Shown here piece after piece: positions 1-6,510 of a DNA stretch of 9,113 nucleotides. Made by a program: the position numbers and the translations under genes. How positions within the stretch are numbered: position 1 is the first letter of the stretch; every line of letters starts with the position of its first letter. Under the pieces are notes generated by a model. That model did not search any database. It was not told the DNA's origin and was given only the letters and a program-made list of their open reading frames with translations. Source of the DNA: Anaerolineales bacterium (lineage in GTDB: Bacteria > Chloroflexota > Anaerolineae > Anaerolineales > Villigracilaceae); the NCBI GenBank assembly GCA_025966435.1, contig JAICRQ010000109.1:1-9113 (forward strand), read 5' to 3'.

Positions 1-474
1 TGAACCATCGCGCACTGCAATCACATCGCCTTCTTTCAAAAGCATGGAAGGCACATCGGTGCGGCGACCATTTACTGTGAAGTGACCATGGGTCACCATG
101 ACACGAGCCTGTGCACGATTTGCAGCAAACCCGAGGCGATAGACAACATTGTCCAAGCGTGACTCGAGGAGCTGTAAAAGATTGAGACCCGTCAGACCGC
201 GGCGCTGATTCGCCACTTCATAATAGCGGCGGAACTGGCGTTCCAACACGCCATAGACGCGGCGGGCACGCTGCTTGGCACGCAGCTGCCGCAAATAATC
301 GGACTCGCGTCCAGAACGATTTCCGCCGCGACTGCCCGTCCGGCCATGCTGACCAGGTGGGAAACTGCGCCGATCAATCGCGCATTTTGGGGTGAAGCAG
401 CGCTCGCCCTTCAAATAGAGCTTTTCGCCTTCACGCCGGCAAATTCTACAAACCGGACCAAGATTCTTCGACAT
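1..474 (-). CDS. rpsD: Small ribosomal subunit protein uS4 (partial, C-terminus beyond left edge)
   Basis: S4 is a primary 16S rRNA binder that nucleates assembly of the 30S body and helps keep decoding accurate. I translated 158 residues, starting [18 protein letters not shown]; the frame stays open to the window edge. Family proteins are about 200-210 residues, so roughly 50 are missing off the left side. Cysteines at residues 9, 12, 26 and 31 form a C-x2-C-x13-C-x4-C set, the zinc-binding (C+) form of S4. The S4 RNA-binding domain begins around residue 98 ([18 protein letters not shown]) and includes [18 protein letters not shown]. The start is supported by AGAGGAAA a few bases upstream. 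It follows rpsK after 23 bp; rpoA would normally come next, outside the window. In other bacteria S4 represses its own operon by binding the mRNA; I cannot see such a site here. Confidence 0.97.
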   Translation of the reverse strand, partial: MSKNLGPVCRICRREGEKLYLKGERCFTPKCAIDRRSFPPGQHGRTGSRGGNRSGRESDYLRQLRAKQRARRVYGVLERQFRRYYEVANQRRGLTGLNLLQLLESRLDNVVYRLGFAANRAQARVMVTHGHFTVNGRRTDVPSMLLKEGDVIAVRDGS

Positions 475-497
475 AGATTACTTTCCTCTTACTCAAA

Positions 498-902
498 TTA
501 GACGCGGCGCTTTTTCGGCGGTCGACAGCCGTTATGCGGCACCGGCGTGATATCAGAAATGGAACGGACTCTCAGCCCCATAGCCTGGACGGCACGAATA
601 GCGTTTTCGCGACCCGGGCCAGGCCCCTTTACAAACAACTCGACTTCCTGTATTCCCAACTGTTGGGCAGCCTTGATGGCCTGCTCGGCGGCAAGACGCG
701 CTGCGAACGGCGTGCTCTTGCGGGAGCCTTTGAAACCAGCAGAGCCCGCACTGCCCCAGGCAACCGTATTGCCTTCTGTGTCGGTAATGGTGACAATCGT
801 ATTATTAAAGGATGCAAAGATATGCACCTGCCCGGAAGAGATAGCGCGTCTGGTTTTCTTGGCGCCAGCCCCTCGACGTGTGGAACGTACACTTTGAGCC
901 AT
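498..902 (-). CDS. rpsK: Small ribosomal subunit protein uS11
   Basis: S11 sits on the platform of the 30S subunit, near the mRNA exit and the E site, and binds 16S rRNA together with S6/S18 and S7. The 134-residue product is normal family length (about 129). It has a basic N-terminal tail (residues 6-19), the conserved core beginning with [15 protein letters not shown] (27-41), the [13 protein letters not shown] stretch (92-104) and the characteristic ending [18 protein letters not shown]. It begins 14 bp after the rpsM stop, with GAGG about 10 bases before the ATG. The 13 bases around its start, GATGAATTATGGC on the coding strand, are identical to those around the rpsM start. Nothing is missing or unusual in the protein. 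Confidence 0.98.
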   Translation of the reverse strand: MAQSVRSTRRGAGAKKTRRAISSGQVHIFASFNNTIVTITDTEGNTVAWGSAGSAGFKGSRKSTPFAARLAAEQAIKAAQQLGIQEVELFVKGPGPGRENAIRAVQAMGLRVRSISDITPVPHNGCRPPKKRRV

Positions 903-910
903 AATTCATC
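898..910 (-). repeat. 13-base start-context sequence shared by rpsK and rpsM (copy at rpsK)
   Basis: On the coding strand GATGAATTATGGC covers the rpsK start codon and the eight bases before it. An identical 13-mer is at 1299-1311 around the rpsM start. It may reflect a favoured initiation context or be chance; only these two exact copies were noticed, with a shorter partial match at the rpsN start. Confidence 0.5.
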
Positions 911-916
911 AACCTC

Positions 917-1303
917 TTATTTCTTTGCACCACGGCGGCGACCACGACCGGCAACCGTCTTTTTGGTGCCCTTGCGAGTACGTGAGTTCGTACGTGTCCG
1001 CTGGCCGCGCACCGGCAGATTCCGGCGATGGCGCATCCCGCGGTAAGACCCAATCTCGATCAGGCGCTTAATGCTCATCTGAACTTCGCGGCGCAAGTCA
1101 CCTTCCACCTTGTAGTTCCTGCTGATGAACTCGCGGATCGCCTGCACATCCGCCTCCGAAAGATCCTTCACTCGAGTATCGGGGTTGACTCTGGTCTGAG
1201 TCAAGATTTCCTGCGCGCGAGTCGGTCCTATCCCAAAGAGATAGGTCAAGCCAACTTCCACCCGCTTATTGCGGGGCAGATCGACACCTTCAATTCTCGC
1301 CAT
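917..1303 (-). CDS. rpsM: Small ribosomal subunit protein uS13
   Basis: S13 lies in the head of the 30S subunit, contacts the large subunit through intersubunit bridges and touches P-site tRNA through its C-terminal tail. The product has 128 residues, within the family range (about 120-130). It opens with the classic [19 protein letters not shown], contains the helix-two-turn-helix region with [14 protein letters not shown] (22-35), and continues through [18 protein letters not shown] (93-110) to a strongly basic tail ending [10 protein letters not shown]. It starts 7 bp after the rpmJ stop; its likely ribosome-binding site, AAGGA, lies inside the last codons of rpmJ, so the two are probably translated in a coupled way. 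Confidence 0.98.
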   Translation of the reverse strand: MARIEGVDLPRNKRVEVGLTYLFGIGPTRAQEILTQTRVNPDTRVKDLSEADVQAIREFISRNYKVEGDLRREVQMSIKRLIEIGSYRGMRHRRNLPVRGQRTRTNSRTRKGTKKTVAGRGRRRGAKK

Positions 1304-1311
1304 AATTCATC
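1299..1311 (-). repeat. 13-base start-context sequence shared by rpsK and rpsM (copy at rpsM)
   Basis: Second exact copy of GATGAATTATGGC, covering the rpsM start and the last base of the rpmJ stop codon. See the copy at rpsK for discussion. Confidence 0.5.
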
Positions 1312-1424
1312 TATCCTTGTCGCTGCTTATGCTTTGGATTTTCACAGATAACAAACACGATGCCCTTACGCCGGACAATCCGGCATTTGGCACAGCGCTT
1401 CCGTATCGACGGAGAAACTTTCAT
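1311..1424 (-). CDS. rpmJ: Large ribosomal subunit protein bL36, zinc-binding form (37 residues)
   Basis: L36 is the smallest ribosomal protein; it sits at the base of the L7/L12 stalk and stabilises 23S rRNA folding late in 50S assembly. I translated 37 codons plus TAG: the protein starts [20 protein letters not shown] and ends [10 protein letters not shown]. Residues C11, C14, C27 and H32 give the C-x2-C-x12-C-x4-H zinc site of the C+ form. Its length matches the family exactly (37-38). The start is supported by a full AAGGAG seven bases before the ATG. It is the first gene after a 101-bp gap that carries a strong promoter-like sequence, so it probably heads the alpha-cluster transcript. 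infA, commonly found just before it, is not present. Confidence 0.97.
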   Translation of the reverse strand: MKVSPSIRKRCAKCRIVRRKGIVFVICENPKHKQRQG

Positions 1425-1449
1425 AACAACACTCCTTACAAACTTTCAT
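1415..1449 (-). repeat. Ten-base direct repeat flanking the rpmJ ribosome-binding site
   Basis: ATGAAAGTTT occurs twice on the coding strand, at 1440-1449 and at 1415-1424, the second being the actual beginning of rpmJ. The AAGGAG ribosome-binding site lies between the copies. The upstream ATG opens a 27-codon frame (1366-1449) that overlaps rpmJ in another frame and lacks its own Shine-Dalgarno sequence. It may be a small local duplication or coincidence. Confidence 0.4.
1432..1437 (-). promoter_or_regulatory. Ribosome-binding site of rpmJ
   Basis: The coding strand reads AAGGAG with seven bases to the rpmJ ATG, a strong Shine-Dalgarno sequence at ideal distance. It fixes the start of this very short gene and also shows that the ATG 25 bases further upstream (1447-1449), which has no such site before it, is not the start. 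Confidence 0.85.
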
Positions 1450-1471
1450 TCACTATGTAGCCAAGCTTTTA

Positions 1472-1500
1472 ATTATACACGCTCGTCTTTCAATTGTCCA
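1472..1500 (-). promoter_or_regulatory. Probable sigma-70 type promoter for rpmJ-rpsM-rpsK-rpsD
   Basis: On the minus strand the gap between map and rpmJ holds TGGACA (1495-1500, five of six bases matching the TTGACA -35 consensus), exactly 17 bases of spacer, and a perfect TATAAT -10 box (1472-1477). Transcription would begin near 1464-1467, giving a leader of about 40 bases before rpmJ. The surrounding gap is the longest in the window and is locally AT-rich. This would make the alpha cluster independently transcribed in addition to any read-through from the spc cluster. It is a sequence match, not a measured start. Confidence 0.75.
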
Positions 1501-1525
1501 GGTTACACGCAGTGTTTTGCAGGGA

Positions 1526-2296
1526 TCACGGGACAGTCAGGATGAGAGGTTCTCCTTCGGTGACAGCTACAGAATGCTCATAATGTGCTGTCAATGATCC
1601 ATCTGCGGACACTACTGTCCACTGGTCCGGAAGGACACGTGTTTCTTCCGTACCGACAAGCACCATAGGTTCGATAGCAATCGTCATGCCTGCCTTGAGC
1701 GGAAGCCCTGTTCCGGGCTTGCCATAGTTTGGCACCTGCGGACCTTCGTGCATTTGTCTGCCAACACCGTGACCTGTATATTCGCGTGTCACAAAATAGC
1801 CACGGCTTTCCACATGATTTTGTATCGCCGCTGAGACGTCACCCGTGCGATTACCGACGCACATCATCTCAATACCTGCGTTCAGCGCTCCCTGAGTCAC
1901 CTCTAGGAGTTTTTGGGCTTCGGGAGGAATTTCTCCCACACCACCCGTGAACGCTGAGTCAGCAACCATTCCTTCAAGAACCGTTCCGCAATCCACTGAG
2001 ACGATGTCTCCAACTTTTAGCTTACGCCTCTTACTGGGAATGCCATGAACCAGCTCGCGATTGATGCTGACCGTAATCGAGGCAGGAAATGGGGGATGAC
2101 CATATCCTTTGAACGGCGAGAAACATCCGTGTTTCCTAAGCACTTCCTCAGCAGCCGCGTTGAGGTCGGCAGTGGAAACACCCGGTTTTAAAAGTTCTCT
2201 GGTCGCAGCCAGAACTTCTGCATTGATTCGGCCTGCCTCCCGCATCACGCTCAACTCGGCAGGGCTTTTGATATGGATCTGACGTGCCCAACTCAT
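1526..2296 (-). CDS. map: Methionine aminopeptidase, type I
   Basis: This cytosolic metalloenzyme removes the N-terminal methionine from new proteins when the second residue is small, usually after deformylation, close to the ribosome tunnel exit. The 256-residue length is typical of type Ia enzymes. The five metal ligands of the pita-bread fold are all visible: D102 (VSVDCG), D113 (VADSAF), H176 (TGHGVG), E209 (IEPM) and E240 (HYEHS). The catalytic histidines appear as H84 (ELVHGIP) and H183 (MHEGP). There is no N-terminal zinc-finger extension. The start ATG overlaps the adk stop as ATGA; only a weak GGTG lies upstream, so translation is probably coupled to adk. It is the last gene before the internal promoter region. 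Confidence 0.97.
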   Translation of the reverse strand: MSWARQIHIKSPAELSVMREAGRINAEVLAATRELLKPGVSTADLNAAAEEVLRKHGCFSPFKGYGHPPFPASITVSINRELVHGIPSKRRKLKVGDIVSVDCGTVLEGMVADSAFTGGVGEIPPEAQKLLEVTQGALNAGIEMMCVGNRTGDVSAAIQNHVESRGYFVTREYTGHGVGRQMHEGPQVPNYGKPGTGLPLKAGMTIAIEPMVLVGTEETRVLPDQWTVVSADGSLTAHYEHSVAVTEGEPLILTVP

Positions 2297-2952
2297 ACGT
2301 ATTGTTTTTTCACCGCGACCAATAGGTCCTGCGCTACCAGATCGATAGATCGCGCTCCATCAATTTCAACCAATTTCCCATGATCGCGATAATGATCAAT
2401 CAATGGTGAAGTCTGCTTGTAGTAGACTTCAATGCGGCGCTTCACCGTTTCTGCTTTATCGTCGTCACGTTGATACAGATCAGATCCATCAAAATCACAC
2501 TTCTTGTCGTGTTTCGGCGGGTTTGTCTTCTCATTGAAGATGTGACCTTCAGCCCGGCATGTCCAGCGAGTACCCAATCGTTCGATGAGGACACCTTCTG
2601 CCGCCTTGATGAAGGGGACAACGTCCACGCGTCCATCAAATTCCTGAAGCATCGCTTCCAACGCCCCCGCTTGTGCGGGAGTGCGGGGGAAGCCGTCCAA
2701 AATAGCGCCTTTCTTACAGTCTGGACGAGAAAGGCGTTCCCGGATCATGGCAATCGTCACATCATCAGGGACAAGCTCTCCTTTGGTCATATAGGTTTGA
2801 GCCAGCTTTCCAAGCTCCGTCTGGTTTTTAAGGTTCTCGCGAAAGAGTTCCCCGGAAGAGATATGTGCCAATCCCGTTTTTTCGGATAAGATCTTCGCCT
2901 GCGTACCTTTGCCAACGCCCGGAGGCCCGAGCAGCACGATGAAGGTCGCCAT
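2293..2952 (-). CDS. adk: Adenylate kinase (long form, LID domain with altered zinc site)
   Basis: Adenylate kinase converts ATP + AMP to two ADP in the cytosol and balances adenine nucleotides. The product has 219 residues, the long bacterial form. The P-loop GPPGVGKGT is at residues 9-17, the AMP-binding region starts around SSGELFR (32-38), DGFPR is at 86-90, and the LID spans about 127-164, ending LYQRDDD, followed by RRIEVYYKQTSPL (172-184). Zinc-bearing LIDs have C-x2-C ... C-x2-C/D; here C132 and C152 remain and D155 fits the fourth place, but the second position is E135 instead of cysteine. Whether metal is still bound is unclear. The gene starts 8 bp after secY with AGGAG five bases before the ATG, and overlaps map by 4 bp. 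Confidence 0.98.
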   Translation of the reverse strand: MATFIVLLGPPGVGKGTQAKILSEKTGLAHISSGELFRENLKNQTELGKLAQTYMTKGELVPDDVTIAMIRERLSRPDCKKGAILDGFPRTPAQAGALEAMLQEFDGRVDVVPFIKAAEGVLIERLGTRWTCRAEGHIFNEKTNPPKHDKKCDFDGSDLYQRDDDKAETVKRRIEVYYKQTSPLIDHYRDHGKLVEIDGARSIDLVAQDLLVAVKKQYV

Positions 2953-2960
2953 TCATGCTC

Positions 2961-4349
2961 CTAGCTGATGAGAAGTTTTTCTTGATAACCGTGCAACTTA
3001 AGCTCAGCCTCAATATTCATAAACGTATCGCGAACCACGCCAACAACGATCAGCAGGCCCGAAGATGAGACGAGGAACAAGCCTATACTGTTCGCCGCAG
3101 CGGGTATAACCAGCTGCAAAAGGAATGGCATAATAGCAACTGTGCCCAACAATAATGCACCTGGCAGGGTGATGCGGCTCTGAATACGGCTTAAATATTT
3201 TTGTGTCGCAGCACCACTATGCACACCGGGAATTTGAGCGCCAGATCGCTTCAGATTGTCACCATAGTTTTGTTGCTCAAAAATGACAGTCGTGTAGAAA
3301 TAGGTAAAGCTCACAACCATAATAAAATAGAGAACCCAGTATCCCCAGGAATTAATACCAGTCGGGTTGAAGAAACTCTGAATACTGGTTGAAATAGCTT
3401 GCACCCATTGCGTTTCTGAGGAAATAAAATAACTGGCAATGATCGCGGGAAATTGCAGGATAGCACTGGCAAAGATCAGAGGAATCATGCCCGAGAGATT
3501 GACCATCAAAGGCAATGTCGGCTGAGGCATTTTTACTGATTTGCCGCGCTGAATGGCATAAAAAACCTGGCTCTTCTGAGGATACATGATTGGAACGTTA
3601 CGACGTCCCTGCTGCACATACACGATCGCGAGCACAGTCAACACGATCACAAAGAGCATAGCGGCAAGCAAAACCCAGCGGTTCTGCTCATCCAGCAAAA
3701 GGGTCTGAATATTGGCTGGGATTTGTGAAACAATCCCCGCAAAGATCACCAGCGATAGACCCTGTCCGCGGATACCATATTCGGAAATCAATTCACCGAT
3801 CCAGATGGCGAACATCGTTCCTGCGGTCATAACCAGAAGGACACTCAGGGATGGGAGCCATAGTTCGCGACTGAATAAGTTGAACTGGAGAATCGGGCGA
3901 CCCAACGCCTGGATGGAAAGAGAATTGAATATATTGATCTGTCCGATCGCAGACAGGACGGCCATCGGAACAGCTAGATAATAGGTCCACTTTTCCATCC
4001 AGCGGCGGCCTTCACGCTGATCCTCCTGCATTCGTCTCTGGAGGGAGGGAATGATCGGAATGAGCAGTTGCAGAATGATTTGGGCAGTAATGTAGGGATA
4101 CACACCCATCGAGAGGAGGGAGAAGTTAGAGATCGTACCGCCGGAGAGTAGAATCAGGAACCCAATAAAGCCACACTGGCCGCCTTGCGACTGGAAGAAG
4201 ATTGCCAGTGCCTCAAGGTCGGCGCCCGGCACGGGGACAATTGCTGCAATCCGGAAGAGCATCAACAACGCAAGAGTGATGAGCAATTTCTTCCGTATAT
4301 CTTGCGAGCGCCATAAAAAGCGCCACGCGGATTGTTTCTTTTCAGGCAT
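2961..4349 (-). CDS. secY: Protein translocase channel subunit SecY
   Basis: SecY forms the plasma-membrane pore through which SecA or the ribosome pushes secreted and membrane proteins, together with SecE and SecG. The 462 residues contain about ten hydrophobic helices: the first near 21-39, the plug and second helix in SGGTISNFSLLSMGVYPYIT (69-88), then QIILQLLIP (90-98), and the last near 421-439, ending in the family-typical VVRDTFMNIEAELKLHGYQ (438-456). The cytosolic loops are unusual: after the helix near 226-246 the usual IPVQYAKR-like strand is replaced by NVPIMYPQK (251-259), and the C5 loop reads PGVHSG (374-379) where PGIRPG is usual. It lies 26 bp after rplO with AGGA upstream. 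Identity as SecY is certain; the loops suggest a lineage-specific fit to SecA. Confidence 0.98.
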   Translation of the reverse strand: MPEKKQSAWRFLWRSQDIRKKLLITLALLMLFRIAAIVPVPGADLEALAIFFQSQGGQCGFIGFLILLSGGTISNFSLLSMGVYPYITAQIILQLLIPIIPSLQRRMQEDQREGRRWMEKWTYYLAVPMAVLSAIGQINIFNSLSIQALGRPILQFNLFSRELWLPSLSVLLVMTAGTMFAIWIGELISEYGIRGQGLSLVIFAGIVSQIPANIQTLLLDEQNRWVLLAAMLFVIVLTVLAIVYVQQGRRNVPIMYPQKSQVFYAIQRGKSVKMPQPTLPLMVNLSGMIPLIFASAILQFPAIIASYFISSETQWVQAISTSIQSFFNPTGINSWGYWVLYFIMVVSFTYFYTTVIFEQQNYGDNLKRSGAQIPGVHSGAATQKYLSRIQSRITLPGALLLGTVAIMPFLLQLVIPAAANSIGLFLVSSSGLLIVVGVVRDTFMNIEAELKLHGYQEKLLIS

Positions 4350-4375
4350 GTCTGAACATTCCTATGAGAGCAGGG

Positions 4376-4831
4376 TTAACCGATCAACTCGACGCTGCCG
4401 CCAGCTGCCTCGATCTTTGTTTTCGCACTCGCGCTGACGCGATGAGCGCGCACCTTGAGAGCCACCTGAATCTCTCCACGCCCCAAGATAACAATAGGGT
4501 TGCGCGGGTCACGCAGTAGATGGGCTTTTTCCAATGATTCGGGGTTGACTTCCACATCGGATTGGAAGGATTCTGTCAACTGATCTAAATTCACTTCGTT
4601 GAAGGTTACCTGGTTGCGCGGAGTAAATCCCTGACCGCGCATAAACGGCAGGCGGCGATAGAATGGCAGATTGCCACCTTGGCGGTAGGCCTTCCCACCT
4701 TGGCCGGAGCGCGCGCCCTCACCTTTGGTACCACGGCCGGCAGTCTTTCCCTGACCGGCAGAGATACCGCGCCCCACACGCTTTTTATTCTTTTTAGAGC
4801 CCGGATTGGGCACAAGATCATGTAATTTCAT
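4376..4831 (-). CDS. rplO: Large ribosomal subunit protein uL15
   Basis: L15 is a late-assembly 50S protein whose long glycine-rich N-terminal extension threads between 23S rRNA domains. The product has 151 residues, the usual length (about 145-150). It begins MKLHDLVPNPGSKKNKKRVG; the glycine/basic-rich extension runs through residue 54, followed by LPFYRRLPFMRGQGF (55-69). The C-terminal signature is visible as VILGRGEIQVALKVRAHRVS (114-133), with SAKTKIEAAGGSVELIG to the end. It starts 5 bp after rpmD, with a GGAAGAG ribosome-binding site inside the last codons of rpmD, and is followed by secY, the standard order of the spc cluster. Confidence 0.98.
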   Translation of the reverse strand: MKLHDLVPNPGSKKNKKRVGRGISAGQGKTAGRGTKGEGARSGQGGKAYRQGGNLPFYRRLPFMRGQGFTPRNQVTFNEVNLDQLTESFQSDVEVNPESLEKAHLLRDPRNPIVILGRGEIQVALKVRAHRVSASAKTKIEAAGGSVELIG

Positions 4832-4836
4832 CGTTT

Positions 4837-5034
4837 CTACTCTTCCAATCGAACCAGATGAACAACTTTGCGAATCATCCCGCGCAAGGCTGGGTTATCC
4901 TGATGTTCAACGGTTTGATGCATGCGGCGTAGCCCCAGCGCAAGCACTGTTTCCTTCTGATCCTTGGTATACCCGATGGGGCTGCGAACCAGGGTCACGC
5001 GGATGGTTTTTTCGCCTGTTTCTTTCTTAGGCAT
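4837..5034 (-). CDS. rpmD: Large ribosomal subunit protein uL30
   Basis: L30 is a small 50S protein that binds 23S rRNA on the solvent side. I choose the ATG at 5034, giving 65 residues starting [20 protein letters not shown]; the family is about 60. The core is recognised from [10 protein letters not shown] (13-22), [17 protein letters not shown] (28-44) and the end [16 protein letters not shown] longer reading frame opens 14 codons earlier (5076), but those residues lie inside rpsE and do not resemble L30, while a clean GGAGG stands seven bases before the chosen ATG. With this start the gene overlaps the rpsE stop by 8 bp, so it is probably translated by ribosomes finishing rpsE. Confidence 0.96.
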   Translation of the reverse strand: MPKKETGEKTIRVTLVRSPIGYTKDQKETVLALGLRRMHQTVEHQDNPALRGMIRKVVHLVRLEE

Positions 5035-5569
5035 TTTGCTTCCTCCGTTCCCAGAACGGCAATAGTTCTTTGACATTTTTACCGCGGCGAGCCGCTTCCA
5101 CCTGAGGTGACTTCAATTGCTCGAGAGCATCGAATGTCGCCTGCACTACGTTTAGAACGTTGGCGCTGCCCTGGGACTTGGTCAAAATATCGCGCACACC
5201 CGCCACTTCGAGTACAGCGCGTACGCCGCCTGCGGCAATCACACCCGTACCCGCAGAAGCCGGTTTGAGCATCACACGTGCGCCTGCGACCTTCCCCAGC
5301 ACTTCATGAGGGATGGTGGTACCGGATAAATTAACGACGCGCATATTCTTGCGAGCCCGTTCAGAAGCTTTACGCATAGCGTCTGGCACCGCATTCGCCT
5401 TGCCAACGCCCATGGAAATGGTGCCTTTCTTATCGCCAACCACAACCGTTACGCGGAATTGAAAACGGCGACCACCTTTGACGACTTTGGCCACGCGAGC
5501 AATCTCAATCACGCGCTCTTCAAACTGGTCTTGCCCTTCAAAATTCTGCTGTTGAGTATTTTCGACCAT
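5027..5569 (-). CDS. rpsE: Small ribosomal subunit protein uS5
   Basis: S5 sits at the mRNA entry channel of the 30S subunit, helps unwind mRNA and affects decoding accuracy. The product has 180 residues, in the family range (about 165-180). After a variable glutamine-rich N-terminus (residues 4-14) comes the double-stranded-RNA-binding-like domain with [19 protein letters not shown] (18-36) and [20 protein letters not shown] (45-64), then the C-terminal domain with [19 protein letters not shown] (103-121) and [16 protein letters not shown] (134-149). The start is supported by GGAG six bases upstream; the gap to rplR is 18 bp. Its last codons contain the ribosome-binding site for rpmD. Confidence 0.98.
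   Translation of the reverse strand: MVENTQQQNFEGQDQFEERVIEIARVAKVVKGGRRFQFRVTVVVGDKKGTISMGVGKANAVPDAMRKASERARKNMRVVNLSGTTIPHEVLGKVAGARVMLKPASAGTGVIAAGGVRAVLEVAGVRDILTKSQGSANVLNVVQATFDALEQLKSPQVEAARRGKNVKELLPFWERRKQNA
5042..5046 (-). promoter_or_regulatory. Ribosome-binding site deciding the rpmD start
   Basis: GGAGG on the coding strand, seven bases before the ATG at 5034 and inside the last codons of rpsE. It favours the 65-residue L30 over the 79-residue reading frame that opens upstream. Confidence 0.85.
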
Positions 5570-5587
5570 TTCTTTCTCCAGTCAAAC

Positions 5588-5953
5588 CTAAAATTGCAGA
5601 CCAGCTTCACGCGCCCCATCTGCGAGCGCCTTGACGCGTCCAATATAGCGATAGCCGCCACGGTCAAAGACAACTGCCTGAATCCCTTTATCCTTGGCGC
5701 GCTCGGCAACCGTCTGACCGACAAGTTTCGCCTGTTCAGCCTTTTTCAGACCCTTCAATTTTTCGCGCAGCTCATGATCCACCGTCGAAGCGGAAAGCAG
5801 CGTACGACCCGTCTGGTCGTCAATCACCTGTGCATAAATGGCAGATAGACTGCGGAACACGTTCAAACGCGGACGCTCGGCAGTTCCCTGCAAATTCTTG
5901 CGGACGCGGATATGACGACGTACGCGTGCAACAGAACGAGAATTTTTCGCCAT
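5588..5953 (-). CDS. rplR: Large ribosomal subunit protein uL18
   Basis: L18 binds 5S rRNA and, with L5, brings it into the central protuberance of the 50S subunit. The 121-residue product is the usual length (about 117-122). It has a basic N-terminal tail ([20 protein letters not shown], 10-29), the [23 protein letters not shown] core (30-52), and the family-typical C-terminus with [23 protein letters not shown] (93-115) ending AGLQF. It begins 3 bp after the rplF stop; AAGGAG lies within the end of rplF, about 11 bases before the ATG. L5, its partner on 5S rRNA, is encoded four genes earlier in the same run. Confidence 0.98.
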   Translation of the reverse strand: MAKNSRSVARVRRHIRVRKNLQGTAERPRLNVFRSLSAIYAQVIDDQTGRTLLSASTVDHELREKLKGLKKAEQAKLVGQTVAERAKDKGIQAVVFDRGGYRYIGRVKALADGAREAGLQF

Positions 5954-5956
5954 GGC

Positions 5957-6505
5957 TTACTTGGCTCCTTTCCCGGCTTTCCCGGCTTTCCGGCGGATTT
6001 TCTCACCGAGGTAACGAATTCCCTTGCCGTGATAGGGCTCAGGCGGACGAATACGGCGGATCTCGGCGGCAGTCTGACCGACAACTTCGCGGTCATAGCC
6101 TAGCACCTTGACCTGACGGGTCTTCTGATCAACCTCAAATGAGATGCCGTCTGGAGGCGGCACTTTCACAGGATGTGAATACCCGACAAACAATGCCAGG
6201 TCCTTGCCCTGCATTTCTGCACGGTAGCCCACACCCTGTACCTCCAGCACCGTTTCAAAACCTGAACTAACGCCATGAACCATGTTCGCGATCACAGCAC
6301 GTGTAGTGCCATGAAGGGCGCGTTCTTTTGGATCGTCAGACTTGCGCGTGACCACAAGCTCTCCATTTTCCAGCGCAATACCAATCTGCGGGGAAAATGT
6401 TCGTTTCATTTCGCCTTTCGGCCCTTTGACGTGGACATCCGAACCCTGTACATTGATCTGCACGCCGTTCGGCACTGCCACTGGTAAACGTCCAATGCGA
6501 GACAC
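5957..6505 (-). CDS. rplF: Large ribosomal subunit protein uL6 (GTG start)
   Basis: L6 lies near the factor-binding site of the 50S subunit, next to the sarcin-ricin loop and the stalk base, and is needed for late 50S assembly. The product has 182 residues, normal length (about 177-184), beginning MSRIGRLPVAVPNGVQI. Two homologous alpha-beta domains are seen, with the conserved GVSSGFETVLEVQGVGYRAE (79-98) at the junction and RIRPPEPYHGKGIRYLGE (151-168) near the end, followed by a lysine-glycine tail. The start codon is GTG, the only non-ATG start among the genes whose start lies in the window, compensated by an AGGAGGT sequence five bases upstream. That sequence overlaps the rpsH stop; the gap is 10 bp. 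Confidence 0.98.
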   Translation of the reverse strand: MSRIGRLPVAVPNGVQINVQGSDVHVKGPKGEMKRTFSPQIGIALENGELVVTRKSDDPKERALHGTTRAVIANMVHGVSSGFETVLEVQGVGYRAEMQGKDLALFVGYSHPVKVPPPDGISFEVDQKTRQVKVLGYDREVVGQTAAEIRRIRPPEPYHGKGIRYLGEKIRRKAGKAGKGAK

Positions 6506-6510
6506 TAAAT

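Larger units (their letters stand above)
1425..1525. other. Intergenic gap between map and rpmJ (101 bp), without infA
   Basis: This is the only sizeable gap between genes in the window. It contains the promoter-like pair, a short leader and the rpmJ ribosome-binding site. No reading frame resembling translation initiation factor IF-1 (about 72 residues) fits, because the gap could hold only about 33 codons. No terminator hairpin followed by a T-run is visible after the map stop; the only inverted repeat is a weak four-base ACAC/GTGT stem. Confidence 0.85.

Noticed and set aside
534..1046. Plus-strand open frame of 170 codons
   Set aside because: It is antisense to rpsK and rpsM, arginine-rich and without any recognisable motif. 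It reflects the base composition of basic ribosomal genes.
1501..1525. Possible terminator after map
   Set aside because: Only a four-base ACAC/GTGT inverted repeat with a three-base loop is present, without a T-run after it; it cannot act as an intrinsic terminator.
5035..5076. Longer rpmD starting at 5076
   Set aside because: The extra 14 residues lie inside rpsE, do not resemble L30, and a GGAGG site stands directly before the later ATG at 5034.
5972..5989. Tandem nine-base repeat (CCCGGCTTT twice)
   Set aside because: It encodes the repeated lysine-alanine-glycine pattern of the L6 C-terminal tail; a low-complexity basic tail explains it.
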